A stretch of DNA of 64,000 nucleotides, from positions 124,001-188,000 of the forward strand of contig JANRKD010000001.1 in NCBI GenBank assembly GCA_033763655.1, in the 5' to 3' direction. This stretch comes from QFOX01 sp033763655 (GTDB taxonomy: Bacteria > Pseudomonadota > Alphaproteobacteria > Rickettsiales > UBA3002). This document shows positions 7,153 to 16,175 of the stretch, piece after piece; the first letter of the stretch is position 1; each line of letters begins with the position of its first letter. The notes beneath the pieces are model-generated. The model was not told where the DNA came from, searched no databases, and worked only from the letters and a program-made list of their open reading frames with translations. Made by a program: the position numbers and the translations under genes.

Positions 7153-8946
7153 GTGACATCACTACATTCCGCCGCTGAAACGCCAGTGGTCGGCCCCCTC
7201 CCGACCGGCCTGCCCGCGCCCACGCCAACCACTAACGACACGCTGCCTCTGGCACGCGCGGCGTTTGGCAGCCTTGCAGAAGCGCTCGATTATGCGGCGC
7301 GCGGCGAAACCGGCCTCAATTTCTACGACGGCAAAGGCGCGCTGGAAACCGCACTGCCCTACGAAACCCTGCGCACCGAGGCACGGCTGCTTGCCCGCCA
7401 CCTGCTCGGCCTTGGCCTTGCGCGCGGCGACCGCGTCGGGGTGATTGCCAGCATGACGCCCGACTTTGTCACCACCTTCTTCGCCTGCCAGTATGCGGGC
7501 CTGCTCTGCGTGCCCCTGCCGGTGGTCACCGGGCTGGGCGGGCGCATCGGCTATCAGGCGCAACTGACGCGGGTGCTCACCTCCTCGGGCGCGAAAATCG
7601 CCCTTGGCATGCGCGAACACCTGACGGACCTGCATCAGGCGCTCGATGGCCTGACCCTCCAGCTGGTCGGCACCAATCAGGAGGTGCTGGCCTGTCCGCC
7701 GGTCGATGAATCGGCACTGCGGCCTTTCGCCGCGCATGAGGACAGCCATATCCAGTATTCTTCGGGCAGCACGCGCTACCCGCTTGGGGTCACCATCAAC
7801 CAGCACGCGTTCATGGCCAATGCACGCGCCGTGGCCGAGCACGGGCTGGACATGCGCGCGGGCGACCGCTGCGCCTCGTGGTTGCCGTTTTATCACGACA
7901 TGGGCCTCATCGGCTTTCTGCTGATTCCGATGACCTGCCAGATGTCGATCGATTTCATCAACACCGACAGCTTCGCCCGCCGCCCGATGCTGTGGCTCGA
8001 AATCATCGCGCGCAACCGCTGCACCCTGTCGTTCAGCCCCACCTTCGGCTACGAAGTCTGCGCCCGCCGCGCGGCGCGGCGATCGACCACGGAACTGGAT
8101 CTCTCCTGCTGGCGGGCAGCGGGTATCGGCGGCGAGATGGTGCAACCCGAAATTATGTCGAATTTTGCGGCGACCTTTGCCGATACCGGCTTCCGCGAAA
8201 CCGCGTTCGTGCCGAGCTACGGGCTGGCCGAGGTCACCCTCGCCTTCAGCTTCACCGCGCTCGATCACGGCGTGGTTATCGACACGGTCGATAAAGCTTC
8301 GCTGGCAGCGGGCGGCGTGCTTGCCGCCACGCCCGCGCACCCGGAAAATGCCCGCCAGTTCGCAGGGTGCGGCGCGCCGCTACCGGGCTATGCCATGCAA
8401 ATCCGCGACGAAAACAACCGGCCACTGGCCGAACGCCATGTCGGCTGCGTCTATGTCAAAGGCCCGAGCCTGATGACCGGTTATTTCGAGCACGAGGACG
8501 ACACCGACATGGTGATCGACGCCGACGGCTGGCTGAACACCGGCGATATGGGCTATGTTTCGCAGGGACAGCTTTTCATCACCGGGCGGCAGAAGGATCT
8601 CATCATCATCAATGGCCGCAATATCTGGCCGCAGGATATTGAATGGCACGCCGAAAGCGAAATCCCCGAGCTGCGCACCCGCGACACCGCGGCCTTCGCG
8701 GTCGAGGATGCGCACGGTAAGGAGCACGCCGTGCTGTTGGTGCATTGCCGCCTGCTCGACAGCGCCGCGCGGATTGATCTGCGCCACCGCGTCCATGCCG
8801 CCGTGTTCCGCAATGGCGGGGTCGATGTGAAAGTAGTACTGATTCCCTCGGGCAGCCTGCCCTTCACCACTTCGGGCAAGCTCAGCCGCGCCAAGGCGAA
8901 ACTGGCCTACATCAAAGGTGAATTATGCGACGTGGAGCCGGCATAG
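7153..8946 (+). CDS. aasR: Fatty acyl-AMP ligase / acyl-ACP synthetase of sphingolipid synthesis (AasR-like)
   Basis: 597 residues from the GTG at 7153, preferred because the preceding frame from ATG 7045 encodes a hydrophobic stretch without family similarity; the exact start is uncertain. It is an adenylate-forming enzyme of the FAAL/acyl-ACP synthetase type. The phosphate loop reads YSSGSTRYPLGV, lacking the usual lysine. The hinge region is DGWLNTGDMGY then GRQKDLIIINGRNIWPQDIE, where the 'WPQDIE' ending is FAAL-like. It should activate a fatty acid and load it on the nearby ACP. The gene order ligase, epimerase, ACP, serine palmitoyltransferase matches the Caulobacter ceramide locus, where these are called aasR, cerR, acpR and spt. 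The stop overlaps the start of the next gene by 22 bp. Confidence 0.85.
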   Translation: MTSLHSAAETPVVGPLPTGLPAPTPTTNDTLPLARAAFGSLAEALDYAARGETGLNFYDGKGALETALPYETLRTEARLLARHLLGLGLARGDRVGVIASMTPDFVTTFFACQYAGLLCVPLPVVTGLGGRIGYQAQLTRVLTSSGAKIALGMREHLTDLHQALDGLTLQLVGTNQEVLACPPVDESALRPFAAHEDSHIQYSSGSTRYPLGVTINQHAFMANARAVAEHGLDMRAGDRCASWLPFYHDMGLIGFLLIPMTCQMSIDFINTDSFARRPMLWLEIIARNRCTLSFSPTFGYEVCARRAARRSTTELDLSCWRAAGIGGEMVQPEIMSNFAATFADTGFRETAFVPSYGLAEVTLAFSFTALDHGVVIDTVDKASLAAGGVLAATPAHPENARQFAGCGAPLPGYAMQIRDENNRPLAERHVGCVYVKGPSLMTGYFEHEDDTDMVIDADGWLNTGDMGYVSQGQLFITGRQKDLIIINGRNIWPQDIEWHAESEIPELRTRDTAAFAVEDAHGKEHAVLLVHCRLLDSAARIDLRHRVHAAVFRNGGVDVKVVLIPSGSLPFTTSGKLSRAKAKLAYIKGELCDVEPA

Positions 8947-9878
8947 TCGCCCTCACCGGGGCGTCGGGCTTCGTCGGCCGCGCACTCCTTCAGGCCCTGC
9001 TCGCGGCGGGCTACCGGGTATGTGCGCTGGAGCACCGCACGAAGCTGCCCTCCCATCCCTCGCTGACGGTCGTTTCCGGCACGCTCGACGATCCGGCGAC
9101 CGCCGCCGCGCTGGTCGCCGGGGCCGACACGGTGATCCATGCGGGCGGGCTGGTGATGGCACCCCGGGCGGCGGATTTCTTCCGCGTCAACGCCACCGCC
9201 ACCGGGCAGCTTGCCGATGCCGCGCAACAGGCGGGCGTGGCGCGCTTCCTGTTCATTTCGAGCCTCGCCGCCCGCGCGCCGCATCTTTCACCCTATGCCG
9301 CGAGCAAATACGCCGCCGAGCAGCTGCTCGCACAAAGGTCGGGCCTCGCGTGGGACATCCTCCGCCCGCCGGCGATCTACGGCCCGGGGGATGCCAACAG
9401 CCTGCCGTTTCTTGCCATGCTGGCACGCGGCACGGTCTGGTTGCCGGTAACGCCCGATGCGCGCATCGCAATGCTCTATGTCGATGATCTCGTGGCGGCG
9501 ATACTGGCCTGGCTGGCGCGTGACGCCGCCCCGGGCCGACAGACCTACGAACTCGCCGACCATGACGGCGGCTACCGCTGGCGCGAGCTGATAACGCTGG
9601 CCGAACAGGCGCTTAATCGCCCCCTGCGCCTGCGGTGTATGCCGCGTGGGCTGGCGCTCGCCGCCGCCTCATGCATGCAGTTTTTTGCACAGGTTTTCCA
9701 CAGACCCTGTTTCCTCGGCCCGGGAAAAATACGGGAAATGGCACATCCGGATTGGTCAGTCAATTCAGCAGCTTTTACGGAAATCACCGGCTGGTCGGCG
9801 CAGGTGATGCCTGCGCAGGGGCTGGCCGCCACCCTGAACTGGTATCAGAAACAAGGCCGTTTTCCTCATAAAAAGTGA
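8925..9878 (+). CDS. cerR: NAD-dependent epimerase/dehydratase family reductase (CerR-like)
   Basis: 317 residues. Extended short-chain dehydrogenase with the Rossmann motif TGASGFVG at residues 11-18 and the catalytic Tyr124-x3-Lys128 (YAASK). In Caulobacter the homologous gene at the same place, between the acyl-ACP ligase and the ACP, encodes the proposed reductase of the 3-keto group of the sphingoid base or ceramide. The position here argues for the same role. The start lies inside the 3' end of the ligase gene (22-bp overlap), showing tight coupling. Sugar epimerases of similar fold are the alternative if context is ignored. Confidence 0.8.
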   Translation: MRRGAGIVALTGASGFVGRALLQALLAAGYRVCALEHRTKLPSHPSLTVVSGTLDDPATAAALVAGADTVIHAGGLVMAPRAADFFRVNATATGQLADAAQQAGVARFLFISSLAARAPHLSPYAASKYAAEQLLAQRSGLAWDILRPPAIYGPGDANSLPFLAMLARGTVWLPVTPDARIAMLYVDDLVAAILAWLARDAAPGRQTYELADHDGGYRWRELITLAEQALNRPLRLRCMPRGLALAAASCMQFFAQVFHRPCFLGPGKIREMAHPDWSVNSAAFTEITGWSAQVMPAQGLAATLNWYQKQGRFPHKK

Positions 9879-9986
9879 TTTCTGCGTTGCTTTTTGCGCG
9901 TAATACTCTAGGCAGCACTAGTGAGCAGAACATGGGCAAGTAAAACCCAGAAACGAACGTCTACTTAACGCGCGAGAATCTACCCG

Positions 9987-10247
9987 ATGCCAAAATCCGA
10001 ACACGCCCGCATTATGCAGGTCATTATTGCTGAGCTGCAGAAGGTCAACGAAGAGAACCTTCCCCTCAACGAAACGACGGACATCACCACCGACCTGCAC
10101 GTCGATTCGCTGGCGGTGATGGAGCTGGTCTTTGCGCTCGAAGAACATTTCGATGTCTCCATCCCCCTCAATGAGCTGGGGGACGTCCGCACTATTGGCC
10201 AAATCGCACAGCTGGTCGAAACCAAACGCCTGGGGAATGCCGCATGA
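9987..10247 (+). CDS. acpR: Acyl carrier protein dedicated to sphingolipid synthesis (AcpR-like)
   Basis: 86 residues, acidic, all-helical carrier. The phosphopantetheine site is Ser41 in the motif DVDSL-type sequence HVDSLAVMEL, followed by the helix II and III pattern EEHFDVSIPLNEL. Its stop overlaps the start of serine palmitoyltransferase as ATGA, so carrier and condensing enzyme are coupled. In Caulobacter a specialised ACP at this position is required for ceramide synthesis, apparently delivering the acyl chain to serine palmitoyltransferase. A 108-bp gap upstream may hold its promoter, but no clear one was found. Confidence 0.9.
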   Translation: MPKSEHARIMQVIIAELQKVNEENLPLNETTDITTDLHVDSLAVMELVFALEEHFDVSIPLNELGDVRTIGQIAQLVETKRLGNAA

Positions 10248-11437
10248 CCGATTTGTTCGATAAATTCAAACCCGTCGAAGCCCAACTGCGCAGCGCGATT
10301 GATGCCTATGGCACCAACCCGCTCGCCGTGCGTATGGAGAAAATCCTCTCGCCGACCCGCGCGATCATTGCGGGCAAAGAAAGCATCCTGCTGGGCACCA
10401 ACAACTATCTCGGCCTGACGTTTGACGACGAAGCACTGGCGCAGGCCACCGCCACCCTCGCGCAGAGCGGCACCGGCTCGACCGGTTCGCGCGTTGCCAA
10501 CGGCAACTACACGGTGCATGAGGCGCTCGAAAAACAGCTCGCCGAATTCTACGGCACGCGCCACGCGATGCTGTTCACCACGGGCTATCAGGCCAATGTC
10601 GGCTTCATTTCCGCCATCGCCGGCAAGGACGACATCCTGCTGATTGACGCCGATTCACACGCCAGCATTTACGACGGCTGCAAACTCGGCAACGCCACCG
10701 TCATCCGCTTCAAGCACAACGACCCGGCGGATCTCGAAAAACGCCTGCACCGCCTGCCGGCGGGCCGCAACAAACTGCTGATTGTCGAAGGCATTTACTC
10801 GATGATCGGCGACATTGCACCCCTGAAGGATCTGGTCGCGGTTGCCAAAAAATACGGCTGCTACATCATGGTCGATGAGGCCCATTCGCTGGGCGTGCTT
10901 GGCAAAACGGGGCGTGGGCTGGTGGAAGAAGCCGGGCTTGAAAAAGAAGTCGATTTCATCATCGGCACCTTCTCCAAAAGCGTCGGCACCATCGGCGGCT
11001 TCTGCGTTTCAAACCACGATGTGCTCGAAGCCATCCGCGTCACCGCGCGCTCCTATATTTTCACTGCCTCGCTGCCGCCATCGGTGGTGGTGGCCGCTTC
11101 GGTCAACCTGCGCCATATCGCGGAAAAACCCGAACTGCGCGCCGCCCTCTGGCGCAACGCCGAGCATCTCTATCAGGGGTTAATCAGCCTCGGCTACGAT
11201 GTCGGCCCGCAAAAAACGCCGGTCATCGGCATTCGCATGCCGAGCGTCGCCCACGGGCTGCACACCTGGAACCGCCTGCTTGAGAACGGGGTCTATGTGA
11301 ACCTCGCCGTACCGCCCGCCACGCCCAAGGGCCTGTGCCTGCTGCGCTGCTCGGTCTGCGCGCTGCACACGCCCGAGGATATCGATACGGTGCTCTCGGT
11401 GTTCGCCGCCCTGCGCGAGGAAGCCCTCGCCGCCTAA
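10244..11437 (+). CDS. spt: Serine palmitoyltransferase (alpha-oxoamine synthase)
   Basis: 397 residues, soluble homodimeric type. It is a PLP enzyme that condenses L-serine with an acyl thioester to 3-ketosphinganine, the first step of sphingolipid synthesis. Visible active-site elements are TGYQANVG (112-120) before His139, DEAHSLG at 211-217 (PLP ring contact) and the Schiff-base Lys245 in GTFSKSVGTIGG. The alternative family members 8-amino-7-oxononanoate synthase and KBL are less likely, because the gene follows an ACP, an epimerase-like reductase and an acyl-AMP ligase, as in Caulobacter. The gene is convergent with the nucleotidyltransferase that starts the head-group section, only 8 bp away. 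Confidence 0.92.
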   Translation: MTDLFDKFKPVEAQLRSAIDAYGTNPLAVRMEKILSPTRAIIAGKESILLGTNNYLGLTFDDEALAQATATLAQSGTGSTGSRVANGNYTVHEALEKQLAEFYGTRHAMLFTTGYQANVGFISAIAGKDDILLIDADSHASIYDGCKLGNATVIRFKHNDPADLEKRLHRLPAGRNKLLIVEGIYSMIGDIAPLKDLVAVAKKYGCYIMVDEAHSLGVLGKTGRGLVEEAGLEKEVDFIIGTFSKSVGTIGGFCVSNHDVLEAIRVTARSYIFTASLPPSVVVAASVNLRHIAEKPELRAALWRNAEHLYQGLISLGYDVGPQKTPVIGIRMPSVAHGLHTWNRLLENGVYVNLAVPPATPKGLCLLRCSVCALHTPEDIDTVLSVFAALREEALAA

Positions 11438-11445
11438 GCAATGCT

Positions 11446-12192
11446 CTAAGCGGCAGCGCCCCAGGCTTTCACCTGCAGGCAGGCCTGTTCGTAATCGACG
11501 GGAAAATCAATCTCGCACCATTGCTCGCTCGGCACTTCCGTCGTCGCGATGGGTAGCGTCGCGGCCAGCCGGTTGATGACCGACAAATACCACATATTGG
11601 TACCCTCAGGGCTGCGGATGGTTTCTTCGACCATGCGGCGGAAGGCGGCGATTCCCGCACCACGGAAGCACATCATGCCGATGGATTCGCCGTCCACCTC
11701 GTTTAACGCCAGCGATTTGCCGACCTGCAACAGGCGCGCGCCCTCGCGGATGACTTTCATGTCGTCGGCGTCATAGCGCGGCTTCTGCGAGACGGCGAGG
11801 GTGAGCGGCCCCTGCGCACCGGCCAGCAACTGCTTTGCGACGGCGGCGGTGAACATGGTGTCGCCGTTGACAATCATGAAGGCCGGTTCATCGTCGGCAA
11901 TCTCGCGGATGGCAAGCCAGACGCTGCCGAGGTTATCCGCCACCTTGTAGAAAGGGTTATAAAGCGTGCGCACGCGGGCGCGGCCATCGTAGCGGGCCAG
12001 ATCCTCCTCCACCCGCTGGGCGTGAAAGCCGGTTACCACCAGCATTTCATCGACCCCGGCCGCTTCGAGACGGCGGAGCTGGTAGCGCAGCACGCTTTCC
12101 CCCGCGCCGATATCGAGCAGGCATTTCGGGTTCGATTCGGTCAGGGGCAGCAGGCGACTGCCCTGCCCGGCACTTAAAATAACAGCTTTCAC
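11446..12192 (-). CDS. Nucleotidyltransferase, LicC/CpgD-like head-group activation candidate
   Basis: 248 residues if started at GTG 12192, which puts the family N-terminus MKAVILSAGQGSRLLPLT at the start; a TTG at 12246 overlapping the phosphoesterase stop is an alternative. This is the sugar-phosphate/choline-phosphate NTP-transferase fold. The P-loop is AGQGSRL, with NGD at 109-111 for metal and sugar binding and EIDFPVDYE near the end, as in CTP:phosphocholine cytidylyltransferase LicC and in inositol-1-phosphate cytidylyltransferases. In this cluster it probably makes a CDP-activated head group for the CDP-alcohol phosphotransferase encoded at 13163. The substrate (glycerate, inositol, ethanolamine or other) cannot be read from the sequence. 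Confidence 0.8.
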   Translation of the reverse strand: MKAVILSAGQGSRLLPLTESNPKCLLDIGAGESVLRYQLRRLEAAGVDEMLVVTGFHAQRVEEDLARYDGRARVRTLYNPFYKVADNLGSVWLAIREIADDEPAFMIVNGDTMFTAAVAKQLLAGAQGPLTLAVSQKPRYDADDMKVIREGARLLQVGKSLALNEVDGESIGMMCFRGAGIAAFRRMVEETIRSPEGTNMWYLSVINRLAATLPIATTEVPSEQWCEIDFPVDYEQACLQVKAWGAAA

Positions 12193-12242
12193 GGCATCAT
12201 CTTTCAGGTTCCGGTGGGTTTTAATCGCGGGCCATGCGGCTG

Positions 12243-13142
12243 TCAAACCGTAAGGCGGGGGATGCGGAGGCTTTCCTCGTCCGTCGTGACAAAACCATCC
12301 CCTGCCGCATCGTAATGGCGGTGGGTAATCTCAAGCGCCCATTCCTCCGGCCGCCCCTCGATGCGTATCCGGTGGTAATGCGCAGCGGGCATACGGTAGC
12401 CGTTGCTGCTCGCCGCCGCGCAGCCGCGCACCGCTATGGGCCCCTGCGGCCCCTGCAATTGCGCCCGCACCGCCGCGTGGCCATGGCCATGCAGCACCAG
12501 TTCGGCCCCGGTCTCCTGCAGCACGGCACGCAAGGCGGGTGCATCGCTCAGTGCTTTGCGCCAGGGCGCGGCACCTGCCTGCGGGGGATGATGAATGAGA
12601 ACAACACGCAACAGCCCCTCCGCTTTGCTGCGCAACAAAACCTCGCGCAACCGGGCAAGCTGCTCCGCGCCGACGCGCCCGTTGGCCATCATCAGCGCCG
12701 TGGGGACAGCGCTTGACACGCCGATAATCGCGACCCCGTCGCGCCGCCGCAGGTAAGGGAAGCCGGAAACGCCATCATCGCCGCGCATATACGCGCCCCA
12801 ATGCGCCTCCCATGTTGCCTCGCGGCGGCGGCCATGCGCATCGTGGTTACCGGGGATGACGCTGACATTCTCCGGCAGGCCCAGAGCCGAAAGCCACGGC
12901 GCCGCCTGCACAAACTCCGCCTTAAGGCTGAGGTTGCACTGATCGCCCGTCACCAGCACATGGTCGGCTTCCTGCGCGCGGATATCCGCCATCAGCCGCT
13001 GCAGAATATCGGGCGAAAAGCGGTGCTTGCGTTTGCGCTGCCACGACAGGTATGCTAGCGCTCGCTTGAGCGTGAACTCGCTCGCATGCATCTGCGGCAG
13101 CGGGCTGATATGCATGTCCGATACATGTACCAACGTAATCAT
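12243..13142 (-). CDS. Calcineurin-like metallophosphoesterase
   Basis: 299 residues. All metal-binding blocks are present in order: Asp9-x-His11 (SDMH), GD in VTGDQ near 66, GNHD near 98, His in LIHHPP near 184, and GHGH near 219. It is a cytoplasmic enzyme with no signal peptide. It is translationally linked to the downstream nucleotidyltransferase and diverges from the CDP-alcohol phosphotransferase with only 20 bp between the two starts. That suggests a role in the head-group pathway, for example dephosphorylating a phosphorylated lipid product or hydrolysing a nucleotide-linked intermediate. A general phosphodiesterase is the alternative. Confidence 0.85.
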   Translation of the reverse strand: MITLVHVSDMHISPLPQMHASEFTLKRALAYLSWQRKRKHRFSPDILQRLMADIRAQEADHVLVTGDQCNLSLKAEFVQAAPWLSALGLPENVSVIPGNHDAHGRRREATWEAHWGAYMRGDDGVSGFPYLRRRDGVAIIGVSSAVPTALMMANGRVGAEQLARLREVLLRSKAEGLLRVVLIHHPPQAGAAPWRKALSDAPALRAVLQETGAELVLHGHGHAAVRAQLQGPQGPIAVRGCAAASSNGYRMPAAHYHRIRIEGRPEEWALEITHRHYDAAGDGFVTTDEESLRIPRLTV

Positions 13143-13162
13143 CAGGGAATACTGAACTCGAG

Positions 13163-14287
13163 ATGCAACCGACTGTCAAGGAACCGTACTCTCTGCTGCG
13201 CCAACCCGCGCTGCCGATGATCTGGAGCATGCGCCCCGAGGCGCGCCTAAGCCGACAACTCGCCCGCCTGCGCAACGCGCGCGCGGCCTTCGATAACACC
13301 GAGCTGCTGCTGCGCGAGGACGCCATCTTCGACACGCCCGTGCTGCGCGGACTGATGGGGGCGCGCAACCTCGCGGTGGTCGATGCCGAGAGCGGCGCAC
13401 CGCTTGGCGCATTTGTCGATACCGCGCACCGCGAGGCGGCGCAGGCATGGCTCGAAGGTCGGGGCGAAAAGCCTGCGATCCTCACCTCCCATACGCCTGC
13501 CGACATCGCCGGGGCCTACCATCTCGAACTGCGCAAGCGCGAGGCCGCCGCCTGCCACCGCCTCACCCCGGACAATGCCCGCGAGGTGGAATGGCGCCTG
13601 TTTATGACCGCCTACAAGGGCGTGACCGATTTCGTCACCAAATACTGGTGGCCGCGCCCGGCGTTTCACGTCACGCGCTGGTGCGCCGCGAAAGGCATCA
13701 CCCCCAACCAGGTGACGACCGTCTCGGGCCTTCTGGTGCTCGCCTGCTACTGGCTGTTCGCGCAGGGGCTTTTCTGGCCGGGGATGCTGCTCGCCTGGGC
13801 GATGACGTTCCTCGACACGGTGGATGGCAAACTCGCCCGCGTCACCCTGACCAGCTCGCCGCTGGGTAATATCTTCGACCATGGCATCGACCTCATCCAC
13901 CCGCCTTTCTGGTATTATGCCTGGGCGCTGGGGCTGGCGGCAGGCAGCACGCCGCTTGCTGACGGCTGGTTCGCGCCGCTGATGTGGCTGTTGTTCGGCG
14001 GCTACATCGCCGGGCGGTTATGCGAGGGCTATTTCGCCCGACGCTACGGCATGCACTTGCATGTCTGGCGGCGGTTCGACTCGCGCTTCCGCCTGTTCCT
14101 GGCGCGGCGCAACCCCAATATGGTGCTGCTGCAGCTTTCGCTGCTGGTGGCACGGCCCGATTGGGGGCTGCTGGCCGTCGTCGGCTGGACGGTGCTCTGC
14201 CTTGGCGTCCAGTGCGTGCAGGTGGCGCAGGCCGAAGCGGTACGCCGGAGTGGCGGGCGCATCACCTCCTGGCTCGATGCGGCATGA
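13163..14287 (+). CDS. CDP-alcohol phosphotransferase with N-terminal extension
   Basis: 374 residues. The C-terminal membrane part carries the complete CDP-alcohol phosphotransferase signature: Asp218, Asp221-Gly222, Ala225-Arg226, Gly235, Asp239 and Asp243, within DTVDGKLAR and GNIFDHGID. Hydrophobic helices flank it. About 160 residues precede it without a membrane helix. They contain ELLLREDAIFDTPVLRGLM, reminiscent of the nucleotidyltransferase part of fused CDP-inositol pathway enzymes, but the P-loop is absent. It should join a CDP-activated partner with an alcohol acceptor to make the phospho-head group. Stop and next start overlap (ATGA) with the lipid kinase. Confidence 0.85.
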   Translation: MQPTVKEPYSLLRQPALPMIWSMRPEARLSRQLARLRNARAAFDNTELLLREDAIFDTPVLRGLMGARNLAVVDAESGAPLGAFVDTAHREAAQAWLEGRGEKPAILTSHTPADIAGAYHLELRKREAAACHRLTPDNAREVEWRLFMTAYKGVTDFVTKYWWPRPAFHVTRWCAAKGITPNQVTTVSGLLVLACYWLFAQGLFWPGMLLAWAMTFLDTVDGKLARVTLTSSPLGNIFDHGIDLIHPPFWYYAWALGLAAGSTPLADGWFAPLMWLLFGGYIAGRLCEGYFARRYGMHLHVWRRFDSRFRLFLARRNPNMVLLQLSLLVARPDWGLLAVVGWTVLCLGVQCVQVAQAEAVRRSGGRITSWLDAA

Positions 14288-15228
14288 AACCGGCCCTCTT
14301 CAGCAATGCGCTGAGCCTTTACAACCGCCAGTATGCGGGGCGCATCGAGGCTGCTGCGGCCACCTGCGGCTTACCCACCCATAGCTTCGACGCCACCGCC
14401 TTTGCCAACCCGGCGACCCTCGACGCAATGCTGCAACGCGAGGCGGATACAGGCTGCGACACGCTGTTCATCAACGGCGGCGACGGCACGCTCGATTTCA
14501 TCATCGCCCGGCTGCGCGGCGAAACGCTGGCCGGATGGAACCCCGACATCCTCCTGCTGCGCGGCGGCACCACCAACATGACCCACCGCGATGTCGGCTA
14601 TGGCGCCGACCCGGTGCGCGCGCTTGACCGCGCCCTGCGCCGCGACACGCCGTGGACGCGCACACTGCGCGATGTAATCTGCCTGAGCGGCGGCGACCTG
14701 CCGTTTCCGCAGTATGGTTTTTTCTTCGGCAGCCACGCCATTGCCCGCGCCATCCGCCGCGCGCGGGGCAGCCTGCACGCCCGGGGCATCCACGGAGTAG
14801 CGGGCGAAGCGCTGCTGTTTCTCTCGGCGCTTAGCGCCCTGCTGCGCGGCAAGGTCGCCCACCACCCGATCGTGGCCCCCGCACCGCTTGACTTCAACCT
14901 CCACGGCCAACACCGGCAGGAGCACCACATCTTTTTTATCGCCACCACGCTGAACACGCTGCTGCTTGGTATGCGCGCAGCTACGCCCACGCCGCAACGG
15001 CTCGGCTGCATGGCGCTGCTGGCCCCGGTCGATGGTTTCTGGCGCCATATCCCTTCGCTCTGGCGCGGCACGCCCGAACAGTATGCGGGCTGCCTGCTGC
15101 GCTGGTACGACCACGAAATCACGCTGGCGATGGAAGGGGAAGTCACGCTTGATGGCGAGCTTTTCAGCAGCCGCCATGCCGCGCCCCTCACCCTTACCAT
15201 TGCCCCTCCCGTTGCGTTCCTGACATGA
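14284..15228 (+). CDS. Diacylglycerol/ceramide kinase-like lipid kinase
   Basis: 314 residues from ATG 14284, which overlaps the stop of the preceding gene; longer upstream frames run through that gene and are rejected. The DAGK catalytic domain motif GGDGTLD is at residues 65-71, with LLRGGTTN following, the nucleotide-binding pattern of the DagK/sphingosine kinase family. The C-terminal half is diverged. Because it sits between a CDP-alcohol phosphotransferase and a Tam41-like protein inside a sphingolipid cluster, ceramide or a sphingoid base is the likely substrate, as reported for the Caulobacter ceramide kinase CpgB. Diacylglycerol is the alternative. Confidence 0.8.
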   Translation: MKPALFSNALSLYNRQYAGRIEAAAATCGLPTHSFDATAFANPATLDAMLQREADTGCDTLFINGGDGTLDFIIARLRGETLAGWNPDILLLRGGTTNMTHRDVGYGADPVRALDRALRRDTPWTRTLRDVICLSGGDLPFPQYGFFFGSHAIARAIRRARGSLHARGIHGVAGEALLFLSALSALLRGKVAHHPIVAPAPLDFNLHGQHRQEHHIFFIATTLNTLLLGMRAATPTPQRLGCMALLAPVDGFWRHIPSLWRGTPEQYAGCLLRWYDHEITLAMEGEVTLDGELFSSRHAAPLTLTIAPPVAFLT

Positions 15229-16175
15229 GCCAAAGCCCGCTGCATCGCTACCTTGCTGACGAAACCGCACAGGCCGCGCCGTCCGAAGTGCGCGCCCTCT
15301 ACGACAGTTTCTGCGCCCGGATGCCGGTGCCGCAAACCGCCCTCGCCGGGCTATTTTACGGCTCGGCCTTATGGAAAACCCCCGCGCCCGACAGCGTCTG
15401 GGATCTCTATGTGCTGGTGGAGAACTATGCCGGGTGCGGCGGTAGCACGCTGCTGCAACGTGCAGGCCGCGCCCTGCCGCCCAATGTCTATTACCACGAA
15501 ACCACCGACGCCGCAGGCACCGTGCTGCGCGGCAAAATCGCGGTGATGACCCTTAAGCAGTTCGAGCGTCATTGCCGGGGCCGCGTCCTCGCGCCGCAGA
15601 CCTGGGCGCGGTTTGCGCAGCCGGTGCGGCTGATCGCCGTGCGCGACGACATCGTGCGCGGTCAGGTCGTCGCCGCCCTCGCACAGGCGGTGCTCACCTT
15701 CCACCGCGCCACCGCCCCGTGGGTTCAGGCGCCCTGCAGCATCGCGCAATTCTGGCAGATGGGGTTGCAACACACCTACGCCAGCGAATGGCGCGCCGAA
15801 CGCGGCAACCGCCAGCAGGCACTGGTGGCCGCGTCGCTTGCCGCTTTCACCGCGCGCAGCACCCAGGTATTTTCCTGCGGCCCGGTGGCGGGCCTTGCGC
15901 TCGATAACGGGCAGATAACCAGAACTATGCCCGCATGGCAGGCCGGGGCCGCCCGCGCCACGCAGCGTGGGCGCGACTTTCTCAGCAGGGTGCAGCATGC
16001 GCTGCGCCTGATGAAAGCGGCGTTCACCTTTGCCGGGGGGGTGGATTACCTCGCCTATAAAATTGCGCGCCATAGCGGCGTTACCCTGACCCCTAGCGCC
16101 TTTGCGCGGCGCCACCCGTTGCTGGGCGTCTGGCCGCTGGTCGTTCAGGGCTTACGGGCGCGCGCCTTCCGCTGA
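15225..16175 (+). CDS. Tam41/Mmp37-like phosphatidate cytidylyltransferase family protein
   Basis: 316 residues. I read it as a distant Tam41 (Mmp37) relative. YGSALW at 45-50 followed by Asp60 and Glu66 in DLYVLVE fits the nucleotidyltransferase start of Tam41. The later blocks LPPNVYYHET, LRGKIAVMTLKQF and the C-terminal KAAFTFAGGVDYLAYKIARH follow Tam41 order. Tam41 makes CDP-diacylglycerol from phosphatidate plus CTP in mitochondria and some bacteria. Overlap with the lipid kinase (ATGA) suggests that here it cytidylates the kinase product, possibly ceramide-1-phosphate. This is based on remembered family patterns, so assignment is moderate. Its 3' end overlaps the convergent DUF2147 gene by 31 bp. 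Confidence 0.65.
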   Translation: MSQSPLHRYLADETAQAAPSEVRALYDSFCARMPVPQTALAGLFYGSALWKTPAPDSVWDLYVLVENYAGCGGSTLLQRAGRALPPNVYYHETTDAAGTVLRGKIAVMTLKQFERHCRGRVLAPQTWARFAQPVRLIAVRDDIVRGQVVAALAQAVLTFHRATAPWVQAPCSIAQFWQMGLQHTYASEWRAERGNRQQALVAASLAAFTARSTQVFSCGPVAGLALDNGQITRTMPAWQAGAARATQRGRDFLSRVQHALRLMKAAFTFAGGVDYLAYKIARHSGVTLTPSAFARRHPLLGVWPLVVQGLRARAFR

